Assembly (NCBI RefSeq): GCF_002699985.1
Contig: NZ_LKBT01000004.1
Span: forward strand, 124,001 to 188,000
From: Pseudomonas sp. ICMP 561
Lineage (GTDB): Bacteria; Pseudomonadota; Gammaproteobacteria; Pseudomonadales; Pseudomonadaceae
Length of the DNA stretch: 64,000 nt
Direction: 5' to 3'
Shown here: positions 27,073 through 38,089 of the stretch, piece after piece
Position numbering within the stretch: position 1 is the stretch's first letter
Layout: each line of letters opens with the position of its first letter
The notes under the pieces: generated by a model
Told to the model about the DNA's origin: nothing
Database searches by the model: none
What the model saw: only the letters and a program-made list of their open reading frames with translations
Translations under genes and position numbers: made by a program

Positions 27073-29523
27073 TCAATCCAGCGCCTTCCAGATATCCCCC
27101 GCGTATTCCCGGATTGTCCGGTCCGACGAGAACCATCCCATGCGGGCCGTGTTGAGTACCGCGGAGCGCCACCACTCTTTCGAGTCGTGCCAGTGGGCTT
27201 CGACCCGGGACTGGGCTTCCCAGTAGGAATCAAAGTCGGCACAGACCAGAAAGCGGTCATAGGCCAGCAGTTGATCAATCAGGCCTGCGTAGCGGTTAGG
27301 ATCATCCGGCGAAAACACCCCGCCCCGAATGGCTTGCAGGACGTCGTTGAGTCGACCCGATGCCGCCGCTGCCGCGTAAGCGCTGAAGTCGCCTACTTGC
27401 TTGTGGGCTTCTACTTCCCGAGAGGTCATGCCGAAGATGAACATATGCTCCAGACCTACCTGTTCGCTCATCTCCACGTTGGCACCGTCCAGTGTGCCGA
27501 TGGTCAGCGCACCGTTGAGGCCGAATTTCATGTTGCTGGTGCCCGACGCTTCCAGACCTGCAGTAGAAATCTGCTCCGACAGGTCGGCTGCCGGGATGAT
27601 GCTTTCGGCCAGGCTGACGTTGTAGTTGGGCATGAACACGACCTTGAGCAAACCGCGGACGGTAGGGTCGCTGTTGACGGTACGAGCGATGTCGTTGGTC
27701 AGCTTGATGATCAGCTTGGCCGAGTGGTAACTCGCTGCCGCCTTGCCCGCGAAGATCTTCACGCGTGGCACCCAATCGGTGCCCGGCTGAGCACGGATGG
27801 CCTGATACAAGGCGACAGTGTGGAACAGGTTCAACAGCTGACGCTTGTATTCGTGAATCCGTTTGACTTGCACATCGAACATCGCAGCCGGATTGACCAC
27901 GATCCCCAGGCGCTCTTTGATGATCGCCGCCAGTGCACGCTTGCTGTGCAGGCGCTGATCAGCGAATTGCTTGCGGAACGAGCTCTTTTCGGCGAACGGC
28001 TCCAGTTCGATCAGACGCGTTTCAGCGTTATCCAGTACGTCTTCGCCCAGCGACTCTGTGAGCATCTGGGTAAGTTTGGGGTTGGCCTGGAACAGCCAGC
28101 GGCGGAAGGTGATGCCGTTGGTTTTGTTGTTGATCCGCTCTGGATACAGTTTGTGCAGTTCGGCAAAAACCGTCTTGCGCATCAGTTGGGTATGCAGCGC
28201 GGAGACGCCGTTAATACTGTGAGAGCCAAGGAAAGCCAGGTTGCCCATGCGCACCCGACGACCGTTTTCTTCTTCGATCAGCGATACCGCACGCAGCACG
28301 TCAAAGTCGTGAATGCCTTTGGCGCGCAAAGTGTCGATGTGCTGGGCGTTGATGATGTAGATGATCTGCATGTGGCGCGGCAGCATCCGCTCCATCAGAC
28401 CGACCGACCAGGTTTCCAGTGCTTCTGGCAGCAAGGTGTGGTTGGTGTAGGCGAGGGTGCCCACGGTGATCTTCCAGGCCGCGTCCCACGCGATGCCATG
28501 GTTGTCGATCAACTGACGCATCAGCTCGGCCACGGCAATGGACGGGTGCGTGTCGTTCATCTGGATAGCCGCGTGTTCGGGCAGATCCATCAACGTGGCA
28601 TGCATGTTCAGATGGCGGCGCAGCAAATCCTGCAGCGATGCGGAGACGAAGAAGTATTCCTGGCGCAGACGTAATTCCTGGCCCGCCTCGGTGGCATCGT
28701 TCGGGTAAAGCACGCGAGAGATACTTTCGGCGCGCACCACCTCGGCCACTGCACCAAAGTGGTCACCGGCGTTGAAGCGCTCCAGGTGCAAATCGCCTAC
28801 TGCGCGGGCGCGCCATAGACGCAGGGTGTTCACGCTTTTGCCGCGCCATCCCACTACCGGGGTATCGTACGCAATGGCCCGAACGGTTTCCGACGGACGC
28901 CAGACCTGACGCTGTTCGCCGTCTTCATTGGTCAGCGTATCTACACTGCCGCCGAAGCCGATGGGGTACACCACTTCCGGGCGTTCGAATTCCCATGGGT
29001 TACCGAAATCCAGCCAGTTCTCGGTCTGTTCCTGCTGCCAGCCGTCGACGATGGCCTGGCGGAAAAGGCCGTGCTCATAACGAATCCCGTAACCGTGACC
29101 CGCGATGCCCAGCGTCGACATGCTTTCCATGAAACAGGCAGCCAGACGACCCAAGCCGCCGTTACCCAGCGCTGCGTCGGGCTCAAGCAACTTGATGCGC
29201 TCGATGTCCACACCCAGTTCGGTCATCGCCTCACGGGCGACTTCCAGCAGGCCGAGGTTGCTCAGGCTGTCGTACAGCAGACGCCCGATAAGAAATTCCA
29301 GTGAAAGGTAATAAACCCGCTTCTGAACCTGGCGATAAATCTTCCGGGTGTGGTCCATCCAGTGCTCAACCATGTGGTCACGAGCAGCGAGTGCAACAGC
29401 TTCGAACCAGTCATGCTCAAACGCATGGTCAGGGTCCTTGCCCACCGAATAGGTGAGTTTGGCGAGAACAGCGGCGCGGAAAGCAGCCACTTCAGCGTCA
29501 CGAACGAGTGGTTCCTGAGACAT
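27073..29523 (-). CDS. glgP: Glycogen/starch/alpha-glucan phosphorylase
   Basis: An 816-residue GT35 phosphorylase that releases glucose 1-phosphate from alpha-1,4-glucans. The pyridoxal-phosphate lysine is in EASGTSNMKFGLNGALTIGT near the C-terminus. Active-site and dimer regions are visible at GNGGLGRLAACFMES, GYGIRYEHGLF, MNDTHPSIAVAELMR and IHEYKRQLLNL. Length and start match the family. No glycogen synthesis genes lie next to it in the window. Downstream fbp is on the same strand but separated by REP elements, so a common transcript is doubtful. Confidence 0.95.
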   Translation of the reverse strand: MSQEPLVRDAEVAAFRAAVLAKLTYSVGKDPDHAFEHDWFEAVALAARDHMVEHWMDHTRKIYRQVQKRVYYLSLEFLIGRLLYDSLSNLGLLEVAREAMTELGVDIERIKLLEPDAALGNGGLGRLAACFMESMSTLGIAGHGYGIRYEHGLFRQAIVDGWQQEQTENWLDFGNPWEFERPEVVYPIGFGGSVDTLTNEDGEQRQVWRPSETVRAIAYDTPVVGWRGKSVNTLRLWRARAVGDLHLERFNAGDHFGAVAEVVRAESISRVLYPNDATEAGQELRLRQEYFFVSASLQDLLRRHLNMHATLMDLPEHAAIQMNDTHPSIAVAELMRQLIDNHGIAWDAAWKITVGTLAYTNHTLLPEALETWSVGLMERMLPRHMQIIYIINAQHIDTLRAKGIHDFDVLRAVSLIEEENGRRVRMGNLAFLGSHSINGVSALHTQLMRKTVFAELHKLYPERINNKTNGITFRRWLFQANPKLTQMLTESLGEDVLDNAETRLIELEPFAEKSSFRKQFADQRLHSKRALAAIIKERLGIVVNPAAMFDVQVKRIHEYKRQLLNLFHTVALYQAIRAQPGTDWVPRVKIFAGKAAASYHSAKLIIKLTNDIARTVNSDPTVRGLLKVVFMPNYNVSLAESIIPAADLSEQISTAGLEASGTSNMKFGLNGALTIGTLDGANVEMSEQVGLEHMFIFGMTSREVEAHKQVGDFSAYAAAAASGRLNDVLQAIRGGVFSPDDPNRYAGLIDQLLAYDRFLVCADFDSYWEAQSRVEAHWHDSKEWWRSAVLNTARMGWFSSDRTIREYAGDIWKALD

Positions 29524-29810
29524 CGATACGACCTCAAGTAGTCAGACGAATAAAGGATGAGATTTCTTTGACTGTAGGGCGAGTCTGCAAAACTTTCCTG
29601 AAATTTCCTAAATTACTCAGGGCATGACCCACGTTACGACAGAAACATGTCGCTCTGGTTCGCCGGTTCAGGCAATTGGCAAACCGCTTGCATTGATCGT
29701 TCCACTCTCGGCAAGAGCTGCGAGTGACAGCATGAACATTCCTCGTTTCGGGTTTATGATGCCTCAAGGCAAAAAAATAGAAGAACCCGAATCGCACTCA
29801 CGGAGCACCT

Positions 29811-30782
29811 ATGCAGACCTTGTATCCGCAGATCAAACCTTACGCCCGGCATGATCTGGCTGTAGAGGCACCGCACGTTTTGTATGTCGATGAAAGCGGG
29901 TCACCGGAAGGTCTGCCGGTGGTGTTCATTCATGGCGGCCCAGGCGCGGGTTGCGATGCGCAAAGCCGTCGCTATTTCGATCCCAATCTGTATCGCATCA
30001 TTACGTTCGATCAACGTGGCTGTGGTCGCTCGACGCCTCATGCAAGCCTGGAAAACAACACGACCTGGGATCTGGTTTCCGATCTTGAGCGGATTCGCGA
30101 GCATCTGGGCATCGATAAGTGGGTGCTGTTTGGTGGGTCCTGGGGTTCGACCTTGTCCCTGGCGTATGCCCAGACTCACCCGGACCGCGTCCATGCTCTG
30201 ATCCTGCGCGGTATTTTTCTGGCGCGTCCGCAAGAGATCGAGTGGTTCTATCAGGCCGGTGCCAGCCGCATGTTTCCGGATTACTGGCAGGATTACGTGG
30301 CCCCGATCCCGCTGGACGAGCGCAATGATCTGTTGACCGCGTTCCACAAGCGCCTGACCGGCACCGACCAGATCGCTCAGATGCACGCTGCGAAAGCCTG
30401 GTCCACATGGGAAGGCCGCGCCGCGACGCTGCGCCCGAACCCGCAAGTGGTTGATCGCTTCTCCGAGCCTCAGCGCGCATTGTCGATTGCCCGCATCGAG
30501 TGCCATTACTTCACCAATAATTCTTTCCTCGAAGAAAACCAGCTAATACGCGACATGCCGAAAATCGCCCATTTGCCGGGGATCATCGTGCACGGTCGTT
30601 ATGACGTCATCTGCCCGCTGGATAATGCCTGGGAATTGCACCAGGCCTGGCCGAACAGCGAGCTGCAGGTGATTCGTGACGCGGGGCATGCTGCCTCGGA
30701 GCCAGGTATCACTGATGCCTTGGTCCGCGCCGCTGCACAGGTCGCCGCCCGGTTGCTGGATTTGCCGCCTGAAGAGGCTTGA
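29811..30782 (+). CDS. pip: Prolyl aminopeptidase (proline iminopeptidase)
   Basis: A 323-residue alpha/beta-hydrolase of the S33 family that removes N-terminal proline from peptides. The oxyanion loop is FIHGGPGAGCD, the nucleophile is in GGSWGSTLSL (Ser110), the acid is in HGRYDVICP and the histidine in DAGHAASEPG. Divergent from glgP; the 287-base gap between them contains only a plausible promoter region. Cytoplasmic, with no signal peptide. It is followed by a REP element and dtd. Confidence 0.94.
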   Translation: MQTLYPQIKPYARHDLAVEAPHVLYVDESGSPEGLPVVFIHGGPGAGCDAQSRRYFDPNLYRIITFDQRGCGRSTPHASLENNTTWDLVSDLERIREHLGIDKWVLFGGSWGSTLSLAYAQTHPDRVHALILRGIFLARPQEIEWFYQAGASRMFPDYWQDYVAPIPLDERNDLLTAFHKRLTGTDQIAQMHAAKAWSTWEGRAATLRPNPQVVDRFSEPQRALSIARIECHYFTNNSFLEENQLIRDMPKIAHLPGIIVHGRYDVICPLDNAWELHQAWPNSELQVIRDAGHAASEPGITDALVRAAAQVAARLLDLPPEEA

Positions 30783-30803
30783 GTTCGACGTTTGACGGCT
30801 TCC

Positions 30804-30897
30804 CCGTAGGACCGGCTTTAGCCGGGAGGAGGCCGGTACATCAGCTGAATATTTTGTGTCATCACTATCGCCCTCCCGGCTGAAGCCGGTCCTACGG
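30804..30897. repeat. REP-type inverted repeat
   Basis: Arms ccgtaggaccggctttagcc and ggctgaagccggtcctacgg between pip and dtd. The right arm has a single change (tga for taa). Confidence 0.88.
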
Positions 30898-30955
30898 GAG
30901 TGTTGGTAGCGGCATGCCGCGGTGTCAGGTAGCGAAATTTATTCAGGGTCAAGGC

Positions 30956-31393
30956 ATGAAAGGCTTGCTACAACGCGTCAGCAGCGCACGAGTTGAAGTT
31001 GAAGGGCAGATTGTTGGCTCTATCGATCAGGGTTTAATGGTTCTTGTGGGTGTCGAGCCTCAAGACACGCAGGCCAGTGCCGACAAGCTGCTACATAAGC
31101 TGCTCAATTACCGGGTGTTCAGCGATGCTGACGGCAAGATGAACCTGTCGTTGCGCGATGTCGAAGGTGGTTTGCTGCTGGTATCGCAGTTCACTCTCGC
31201 AGCTTATACCAAAAGCGGCATGCGGCCGAGCTTCTCAAAAGCAGCCCCGCCGGCCCTTGGAGCCGAGTTGTTCGAGTATTTGTTGAACCAGGCTAAAAGC
31301 TCGCACGAGGTGGTGGAATCGGGCCAGTTTGGTGCAGATATGCAAGTTCATCTGGTAAATGATGGCCCTGTGACTTTTATGCTTGAGGGTTAA
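30956..31393 (+). CDS. dtd: D-aminoacyl-tRNA deacylase
   Basis: A 145-residue proofreading enzyme that removes D-amino acids (and glycine mischarged on tRNA-Ala) from tRNA. It has the two family motifs SQFTLAA (about residues 77-83) and the cross-subunit GPVTF near the C-terminus. The start at 30956 gives [17 protein letters not shown], the standard beginning; the earlier in-frame codons have no ribosome site. It follows pip on the same strand after a REP element, a common pseudomonad pairing. Confidence 0.95.
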   Translation: MKGLLQRVSSARVEVEGQIVGSIDQGLMVLVGVEPQDTQASADKLLHKLLNYRVFSDADGKMNLSLRDVEGGLLLVSQFTLAAYTKSGMRPSFSKAAPPALGAELFEYLLNQAKSSHEVVESGQFGADMQVHLVNDGPVTFMLEG

Positions 31394-31657
31394 AGGACTA
31401 ATTTGATGTATAACCCCGAAATTATTAGGCTCTAAAGCAATAAATACTTCATCGGACATGGTGCGTTGTGGCACGCGCTACTAGATAATCGCGCCGTCCG
31501 GGTATGTGTGTTTGTGGCACCGTTTGGCAAGGTCAGAGGCTGGTTCGACACCGTTTGGGGAATCATTAGGTTCTTTTGGAGTCGGAACAGTGCTCGCCAA
31601 CCCGGCAATTAATAGCTGGCCGTTGGTTTCTTCATCTGTTTTCGGCGAGGGTTGCTC

Positions 31658-33571
31658 GTGATTGTTAGTCCCTGTAATGCGGTAAAGACACCTGGCAAGC
31701 GGTTGCGTAGCGCGCTATTGGCAAGTTCAGCCCTGATCTCACTATTCAGCGCCACTCAACTGTGGGCGTTTAGTCTTGATGACGTAGCGAGCAGAGCGAA
31801 AGAACTGGCCGACAAAAAATACGAAGCCCCGCGCAGCAATCTGCCCGCCGAGTTCCGCGACATGAAGTTCGCGGACTATCAGAAAATCCGTTTCCGTGAG
31901 GATCGTGCCGAATGGGCTGGCGACAGAACGCCGTTCAAAGTCTCGTTCTATCACCAGGGTATGCACTTCGACACCCCGGTCAAAATCAACGAAGTCACTG
32001 CGACCACCGTTGAAGAGATCAAGTACGACGCCAGTCGTTTCGATTTTGGCGATGTGAAGTTCGATCCCAAGTCGACCGAGAATCTCGGCTATGCCGGTTT
32101 CCGTGTTTTGTACCCGATCAACAAAGACGACAAGCAAGACGAAATCATGACCATGCTGGGCGCGAGCTACTTCCGCGTCATCGGTAAAGGTCAGGTTTAC
32201 GGCCTGTCTGCTCGTGGCATGGCGATCGATACCGCGATGCCTTCCGGCGAAGAGTTCCCGCGTTTCACCGAGTTCTGGATCGAGAAGCCAGCCACCGATG
32301 ACAACCACCTGGTGATCTTCGCGCTGCTCGACTCCCCGCGCGCAACCGGTGCCTACAAGCTGACTCTGCGTCCGGGCACCAATACGCTGGTCGATGTCCA
32401 GTCGCGCATGTACCTGCGTGACAAGGTCTCCAAGCTGGGCGTTGCTCCGCTGACGAGCATGTACCTGTTTGGTGCCAACCAGCCTTCGCGCGTGCAGAAC
32501 TATCGCCGCGAGCTGCATGACTCCAACGGTCTGTCGATTCAGGCAGCCAACGGCCAATGGCTGTGGCGTCCACTGACCAATCCTAAGCACTTGGCCGTCA
32601 GCAGCTTCTCGGTAGAGAACCCGCGCGGTTTTGGTCTGCTGCAACGTGGTCGCGACTTCGCTAACTACGAAGACCTGGACGACCGCTATGACAAGCGTCC
32701 GAGCGCATGGATCGAGCCTAAAGGTGATTGGGGCAAAGGCACCGTCGACCTGGTAGAAATTCCGACCGCCGATGAAACCAACGACAACATCGTTGCGTTC
32801 TGGAAGCCGGAAACCCTGCCAGCACCGGGCCAGCCTGTTGATTTCAACTATCGCATCCACTGGACCATGGACGAGAAAGCCATTCACTCGCCTGATCTGG
32901 GCTGGGTCAAGCAGACCCTGCGTTCCGCTGGTGACATCCGTCAGTCCAACCTGATTCGTCAGCTGGACGGCAGCGTTGCGTTCCAGGTCGACTTCGTGGG
33001 TCCGATCCTCGCGTCGATGCCTGAAGACAAGACTATTCGTAGCCAGGTGACCACTGACACCAATACCGAGCTGGTGGAAAACAACCTTCGCTACAACCCG
33101 GTGACCAAGGGCTATCGCCTGACGTTGCGGGTCAAGGTCAAGGACACCAACAAGCCGATCGAGATGCAGGCCTACCTGCTGCGTGAGATCCCGGCCGAGC
33201 CAGGCAAGGAACCTGCGGTACTGGTTGCTGACAAGGCTCACATCGGTGACGAGAAGAAAGCTGCGCCTGCTAAAGAGGCTGCGAAGAAAGAAGCCGCTGC
33301 AGACGCCGCCAAGGATCCGAAAGCCGACGTAGCCAAGGCTGATGCAGCCAAGCCTGCTGATGCCAAAGCCGATGCAAGCAAGCCAGCGGACGCCGCCAAG
33401 CCAGCTGATGCTGCCAAGGCAGACGTAGCCAAGGCTGATGTCGCGAAAGACAAAGACGGTAAAGAGACCCAGCAGCCTGAAGCCGAAGCTGCACCCACCA
33501 ATCCAGAACCGGCCAAGACGCTGCAAGTCATGACCGAGACCTGGAGCTACCAGTTGCCAGCCGATGAGTAA
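31658..33571 (+). CDS. opgG: Glucan biosynthesis protein G (OpgG)
   Basis: A 637-residue periplasmic protein needed to make osmoregulated periplasmic glucans with OpgH. The start is GTG at 31658 with GAGG seven bases upstream; the signal region is [22 protein letters not shown]. The body has family stretches such as [36 protein letters not shown] and [11 protein letters not shown]. Odd feature: residues about 531-618 are a low-complexity Ala/Lys/Asp/Pro run (repeats of [11 protein letters not shown] type) inserted just before the conserved final [10 protein letters not shown]. Overlaps opgH by eight bases. Confidence 0.95.
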   Translation: MIVSPCNAVKTPGKRLRSALLASSALISLFSATQLWAFSLDDVASRAKELADKKYEAPRSNLPAEFRDMKFADYQKIRFREDRAEWAGDRTPFKVSFYHQGMHFDTPVKINEVTATTVEEIKYDASRFDFGDVKFDPKSTENLGYAGFRVLYPINKDDKQDEIMTMLGASYFRVIGKGQVYGLSARGMAIDTAMPSGEEFPRFTEFWIEKPATDDNHLVIFALLDSPRATGAYKLTLRPGTNTLVDVQSRMYLRDKVSKLGVAPLTSMYLFGANQPSRVQNYRRELHDSNGLSIQAANGQWLWRPLTNPKHLAVSSFSVENPRGFGLLQRGRDFANYEDLDDRYDKRPSAWIEPKGDWGKGTVDLVEIPTADETNDNIVAFWKPETLPAPGQPVDFNYRIHWTMDEKAIHSPDLGWVKQTLRSAGDIRQSNLIRQLDGSVAFQVDFVGPILASMPEDKTIRSQVTTDTNTELVENNLRYNPVTKGYRLTLRVKVKDTNKPIEMQAYLLREIPAEPGKEPAVLVADKAHIGDEKKAAPAKEAAKKEAAADAAKDPKADVAKADAAKPADAKADASKPADAAKPADAAKADVAKADVAKDKDGKETQQPEAEAAPTNPEPAKTLQVMTETWSYQLPADE

Positions 33572-36143
33572 TTCCGTACCGGTGCCAGTGTCACTCAGCG
33601 AGTACTTGGCACACCTCCCGATGAGCGATGAGCAGCGAGCCGAACTGGCTGGCTGCACCTCGTTCGCCGAGTTGCATGAGCGTTTGTCTGCTCAGCCAGT
33701 CACCGACTCTGCCGAAGCCGCTCAGGCTTCGGTGGGTCGCCGACTGACGCTGACTACCGCCGAGGCTTTGGAAGAGGCCGAGATGCTGACCCTCGACGCC
33801 AACGGTCGTGTGTGCCTCAAGGCCACACCGCCGATTCGTCGGACCAAAGTCGTGCCGGAGCCATGGCGTACCAATATTCTGGTGCGCATGTGGCGTCGCA
33901 TGACCGGTCGCAGTAACCCGGTCGAGCCAAAGGTCGAGCGTGATCTGCCGAAGGCGCGCTGGCGTACAGTGGGTTCTATCCGCCGTTATATCCTGCTGAT
34001 CCTGATGCTTGGCCAGACGATCGTTGCTGGCTGGTACATGAAAGGCATTCTGCCGTACCAAGGCTGGTCGCTGGTTTCGCTGGACGAAATCACTCACCAG
34101 ACGTTTGTACAGACCATGTGGCAGGTGCTGCCGTATGCCTTGCAGACCAGCATCCTGCTGCTTTTCGGGATTCTGTTCTGTTGGGTATCAGCCGGTTTCT
34201 GGACCGCCTTGATGGGCTTTTTGGAGCTGCTGACCGGCCGCGACAAGTACCGCATCTCCGGTGCCAGTGCGGGTAATGAGCCGATTGAAAAGGGTGCTCG
34301 TACCGCGTTGGTCATGCCGATCTGCAACGAAGACGTGCCCCGTGTGTTTGCTGGTCTGCGAGCGACTTTCGAGTCGGTTGCAGCAACCGGTGACCTCGAT
34401 CGCTTCGACTTCTTCGTGCTCAGCGACAGCAACGAGACTGATATCTGCGTGGCAGAGCAGCAGGCCTGGCTGGACGTGTGCCGCGAGACCAAAGGTTTCG
34501 GCAAGATTTTCTATCGCCGTCGCCGCCGTCGCGTGAAACGCAAAAGCGGCAACCTCGACGACTTCTGCCGTCGCTGGGGCGGTGAATACCGTTACATGGT
34601 CGTGCTCGACGCCGACAGCGTCATGAGCGGTGAATGCCTGACCAGTCTGGTGCGCTTGATGGAAGCCACGCCGGACGCCGGTATCATCCAGACCGCGCCA
34701 CGGGCGTCGGGCATGGACACTCTTTATGCGCGCATGCAGCAGTTTGCGACTCGCGTGTACGGTCCATTGTTCACGGCCGGTCTGCACTTCTGGCAGTTGG
34801 GTGAATCCCACTACTGGGGCCACAACGCGATCATCCGCATGAAGCCGTTTATCGAGCACTGCGCCCTCGCGCCGTTGCCAGGTAAAGGCGCTTTTGCCGG
34901 TGCGATCCTGTCTCACGACTTCGTTGAAGCCGCTTTGATGCGTCGTGCTGGGTGGGGCGTGTGGATTGCCTACGACCTGCCGGGCAGTTACGAAGAGCTC
35001 CCGCCAAACCTGCTGGACGAACTCAAGCGTGACCGTCGCTGGTGCCACGGCAACCTGATGAACTTCAGGCTGTTCCTGGTAAAAGGCATGCACCCGGTTC
35101 ACCGTGCGGTGTTCCTGACGGGCGTTATGTCTTATCTGTCTGCGCCGTTGTGGTTCTTCTTCCTGGTGTTGTCCACAGCCTTGCTGGCAGTGAACACGCT
35201 GATGGAGCCGACCTACTTCCTTGAGCCGCGTCAGCTCTATCCGCTGTGGCCACAATGGCACCCGGAAAAAGCCGTTGCGCTGTTCTCGACGACCATCGTG
35301 CTGTTGTTCCTGCCGAAACTGCTCAGCATCATTCTGATCTGGGCCAAAGGCGCAGTCGGTTACGGCGGCAAGATCAAAGTCACGCTGTCGATGCTGATGG
35401 AAATGCTGTTCTCGGTGCTGCTGGCTCCGGTGCGCATGCTGTTCCACACCCGCTTCGTGCTGGCTGCCTTCCTTGGCTGGGCTGCGACCTGGAACTCGCC
35501 ACAACGTGACGACGACTCCACGCCGTGGCTTGAAGCGGTCAAGCGTCATGGTCCGCAAACCCTGTTGGGTGCGTGCTGGGCGCTGCTGGTCGCTTGGTTG
35601 AACCCAAGCTTCCTGTGGTGGCTGGCGCCAATCGTGGGTTCGTTGATGCTGTCGATTCCGGTCTCGGTGATTTCCAGCCGTACCGGTCTAGGCCTCAAGG
35701 CACGCGACGAGAAGTTCTTCCTGATTCCTGAAGAGCACACGCCGCCGCAAGAACTGGTCTCGACCGATCTGTACACCCACGAGAACCGCTGGCACGCACT
35801 GAAGCAAGGCTTCATCCGCGCCGTGGTCGATCCGCAACAGAACGCGCTGGCCTGCGCCCTGGCGACCTCACGTCACCGGATCGCCGAGCCTATCGAGTTC
35901 GTACGGATGGAGCGTGTACGTCACGCGTTGGCAGTCGGGCCGGAGAAACTCAGCAATCAAGACCGCTTGATGCTGCTCAGCGACCCTGTGGCCTTGGGCC
36001 GCCTGCATGAGCAGGTCTGGACTGAAAACCACCCTGAATGGCTGGATGCATGGCGTGAGTCTGTTGCTGCCGACCCGCATGCACCGTTGCTGCCTTTGCA
36101 GCCGGTAGTGCGCGCATCTGAGCCGACGCTGGTTCACGCCTGA
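33564..36143 (+). CDS. opgH: Glucans biosynthesis glucosyltransferase H (OpgH)
   Basis: An 859-residue inner-membrane GT2 glucosyltransferase that polymerises and exports the glucan backbone from UDP-glucose. Domain order: cytoplasmic N-terminus, two membrane helices (about 140-220), the catalytic domain with [14 protein letters not shown] and the [12 protein letters not shown] segment equivalent to QxxRW, then several further helices and a C-terminal tail. Start ATG lies within the opgG stop region, so translation is coupled. A strong terminator follows the gene. Confidence 0.96.
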   Translation: MSNSVPVPVSLSEYLAHLPMSDEQRAELAGCTSFAELHERLSAQPVTDSAEAAQASVGRRLTLTTAEALEEAEMLTLDANGRVCLKATPPIRRTKVVPEPWRTNILVRMWRRMTGRSNPVEPKVERDLPKARWRTVGSIRRYILLILMLGQTIVAGWYMKGILPYQGWSLVSLDEITHQTFVQTMWQVLPYALQTSILLLFGILFCWVSAGFWTALMGFLELLTGRDKYRISGASAGNEPIEKGARTALVMPICNEDVPRVFAGLRATFESVAATGDLDRFDFFVLSDSNETDICVAEQQAWLDVCRETKGFGKIFYRRRRRRVKRKSGNLDDFCRRWGGEYRYMVVLDADSVMSGECLTSLVRLMEATPDAGIIQTAPRASGMDTLYARMQQFATRVYGPLFTAGLHFWQLGESHYWGHNAIIRMKPFIEHCALAPLPGKGAFAGAILSHDFVEAALMRRAGWGVWIAYDLPGSYEELPPNLLDELKRDRRWCHGNLMNFRLFLVKGMHPVHRAVFLTGVMSYLSAPLWFFFLVLSTALLAVNTLMEPTYFLEPRQLYPLWPQWHPEKAVALFSTTIVLLFLPKLLSIILIWAKGAVGYGGKIKVTLSMLMEMLFSVLLAPVRMLFHTRFVLAAFLGWAATWNSPQRDDDSTPWLEAVKRHGPQTLLGACWALLVAWLNPSFLWWLAPIVGSLMLSIPVSVISSRTGLGLKARDEKFFLIPEEHTPPQELVSTDLYTHENRWHALKQGFIRAVVDPQQNALACALATSRHRIAEPIEFVRMERVRHALAVGPEKLSNQDRLMLLSDPVALGRLHEQVWTENHPEWLDAWRESVAADPHAPLLPLQPVVRASEPTLVHA

Positions 36144-36157
36144 TTCAAGGCAGTTAA

Positions 36158-36192
36158 ACAAAAACGGCGCCCCGCAAGGGCGCCGTTTTTTG
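36158..36192 (+). terminator. Rho-independent terminator of opgGH
   Basis: Stem aacggcgcc / ggcgccgtt with loop around ccgcaa, followed by six T residues and preceded by a run of A. It ends the opgGH transcript. Confidence 0.9.
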
Positions 36193-36248
36193 TTGGGCTG
36201 GAAATATCCCTGTGGGAGCTGCTGCATCTTCGCAGCAACCGCGTGACT

Positions 36249-36340
36249 CTGTAGGAGTGAGCTTGCTCGCGATTACGTCAGCACAGGCAATATATTCACC
36301 GACTGATAGACCGAAATCGCGAGCAAGCTCACTCCTACAG
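36249..36340. repeat. REP-type inverted repeat
   Basis: Arms ctgtaggagtgagcttgctc and gagcaagctcactcctacag. A half element of another family (tgtgggagctgctgcatctt, 36211-36230) stands just before it. Confidence 0.87.
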
Positions 36341-36419
36341 GTCCCACGTTGGCTGCGCGGCAACATGGTGTCAGGAACACCGGGCGACTCCTGCAGGAGG
36401 TCGCGTCATACCTTGTTGA

Positions 36420-36920
36420 TCAACAATCCGGCTTGTCCGCCGTATAACGTCGCGCCGGGTTCACCGCCGCGCCGAACTCGCGCAAGGCCTTGGCACCGAT
36501 CAACAGCGGATAGTTGAAGTGGCTGCGGTCTACCAGGTTCACCTCGACGGTGCGTTTCACGTTGCCCAGGCACAGCTCAAGGTCCACAACCGGGCGTTTG
36601 GTTGGGTCGAGGTCTTCGTCCTCGTCGTCGCCTTCTGCGCGGCTCTTGATTTTGCTGATTCGGGAAACCTTGTGTTCATACACCTTGTTGCTGGCGTCTT
36701 TGGTCGCCAGGCGGAAGCGCACCCAGTCATCGCCATCGCGCTTGAACAACTCGATATCCTTGGCCGACAGCGACGCGGTCAACGCGCCGGTGTCCATCTT
36801 GGCTTTGAAGGTTTCACCGATTTCCGCGACCTTGATGTTTTCGTAGCGACCATACAGCGTCGGCTCGGCAGCCATGACAGGCAATGCCAACAGGGACAAT
36901 AGCGCCAGAGTTGATTTCAC
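36420..36920 (-). CDS. Retropepsin-like putative zinc protease (RimK-associated family)
   Basis: A 166-residue protein of the PF05618 family, often annotated as ATP-dependent zinc protease but with a retropepsin-like fold. The DTG motif is in FKAKMDTGALTASLSA, and LLIGAKALREF resembles the second conserved block. It has a Sec signal peptide (MKSTLALLSLLALPVMAAEP), so it should act in the periplasm. An acidic patch (EGDDEDEDLDP) lies in the middle. Members are often near RimK-type ligases; none is nearby here. Function is not established. Confidence 0.83.
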   Translation of the reverse strand: MKSTLALLSLLALPVMAAEPTLYGRYENIKVAEIGETFKAKMDTGALTASLSAKDIELFKRDGDDWVRFRLATKDASNKVYEHKVSRISKIKSRAEGDDEDEDLDPTKRPVVDLELCLGNVKRTVEVNLVDRSHFNYPLLIGAKALREFGAAVNPARRYTADKPDC

Positions 36921-36951
36921 TGGGTAGATACCTTTTTTGGGTTACGCGGTT

Positions 36952-37024
36952 CTGTAGGAGCTGCCGAAGGCTGCGAATTGGTCCATGAGGTAAATATTTT
37001 CGCAGCCTTCGGCAGCTCCTACAG
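36952..37024. repeat. Tight inverted repeat, gagctgccgaaggctgcgaa family
   Basis: Arms ctgtaggagctgccgaaggc and gccttcggcagctcctacag extend to 26 bases each around a loop of about 21 bases. It is the only full unit of this family in the window and lies between divergent genes. Confidence 0.88.
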
Positions 37025-37180
37025 GTCATTCATTCGCGATTTTAGACATCGCGATCACACATCGTTCGCAGGCCAGAGCTTACCCGTAACCTTGTGAAAC
37101 ATTTGTCCGCGACAAGCGGATTTGGCGCAGGCGCTGTTGCTCTTTATCATGGCGGCCCTTGTAGTCCTCCAGAGATCCGT

Positions 37181-38074
37181 ATGCGTCGCCTGCTCACTGG
37201 CTGTTTTGTCACATTGCTGTTGTTGCTTAACACGCTGGTCATGATCGGTCCGTTACTGATCTTCGGCCTGCTCAAGCTGACGTTCAGCGGTCAGTTACGC
37301 GAGAGTTGCTCGCAAGCGGTGGTATGGATTGCCGAAACCTGGGCTGAAGTCGACAAGCTGATCTTCTCGCTGTGCATTCCAACCCGGTGGGAAATCCGTG
37401 GCGACGAAGGTTTGCGCAGCGACACTTCTTATCTGGTGATCAGCAATCACCAGTCATGGGTCGATATCCCCGCCCTGATTCAGGCGTTGAACCGCCGCAC
37501 GCCCTTTTTCAAATTCTTCCTGAAGAAAGAACTGATCTGGGTGCCGCTGCTGGGGCTGGCCTGGTGGGCGCTGGATTACCCGTTCATGAAGCGCTACAGC
37601 AAGGCCTTTCTGGCCAAGCATCCCGAGCTCAAGGGGCATGATCTGGAAATCACTCGTCAGGCCTGCGAGCTGTACAAAAATCAGCCAGTGACCGTGGTCA
37701 ACTACCTGGAAGGGACCCGCTTCACAGCAGCCAAACATGCAGAACAGAACTCGCCCTATTCACACCTGCTCAAACCCAAGGCGGGCGGCGTGGCGTTCGT
37801 GTTGGCGGCCATGGGTGAAAAGCTGGATGCGATTCTGGACGTGACGGTGGTGTATCCGGGCGAGCGCATTCCGGGGTTCTGGAATCTGCTCTGCGGTGAT
37901 GTTCCAAGGGTGATCATCGACATCCAGACTCGCGAACTGGACCCTGCGTTATGGCAGGGCGATTACGAGAACGATCCGCTGTTTCGCGAGAAAGTGCAGG
38001 GCTGGGTGAATCAGCTGTGGCAGGAAAAGAATGCACGCATCGCCACCTTGCGTGGCGATGCGTCCCGGGATTGA
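37181..38074 (+). CDS. PlsC-type acyltransferase (YihG-like)
   Basis: A 297-residue membrane acyltransferase of the 1-acylglycerol-3-phosphate family. The N-terminal helix LLTGCFVTLLLLLNTLVMIG anchors it. The HX4D catalytic motif is NHQSWVD (His90, Asp95), and the substrate motif is YLEGTRF. KKELIWVPLLGLAWW matches the second block. Length and motif spacing resemble E. coli YihG, a second lysophosphatidate acyltransferase, more than PlsC itself. Start chosen at 37181, where the membrane helix begins. Confidence 0.88.
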   Translation: MRRLLTGCFVTLLLLLNTLVMIGPLLIFGLLKLTFSGQLRESCSQAVVWIAETWAEVDKLIFSLCIPTRWEIRGDEGLRSDTSYLVISNHQSWVDIPALIQALNRRTPFFKFFLKKELIWVPLLGLAWWALDYPFMKRYSKAFLAKHPELKGHDLEITRQACELYKNQPVTVVNYLEGTRFTAAKHAEQNSPYSHLLKPKAGGVAFVLAAMGEKLDAILDVTVVYPGERIPGFWNLLCGDVPRVIIDIQTRELDPALWQGDYENDPLFREKVQGWVNQLWQEKNARIATLRGDASRD

Positions 38075-38089
38075 CGGATCAGCGCTGAA

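Noticed and set aside
31742-33658. 638-codon antisense frame over opgG
   Set aside because: No recognisable protein, low-complexity translation, and complete overlap with the well-supported opgG.
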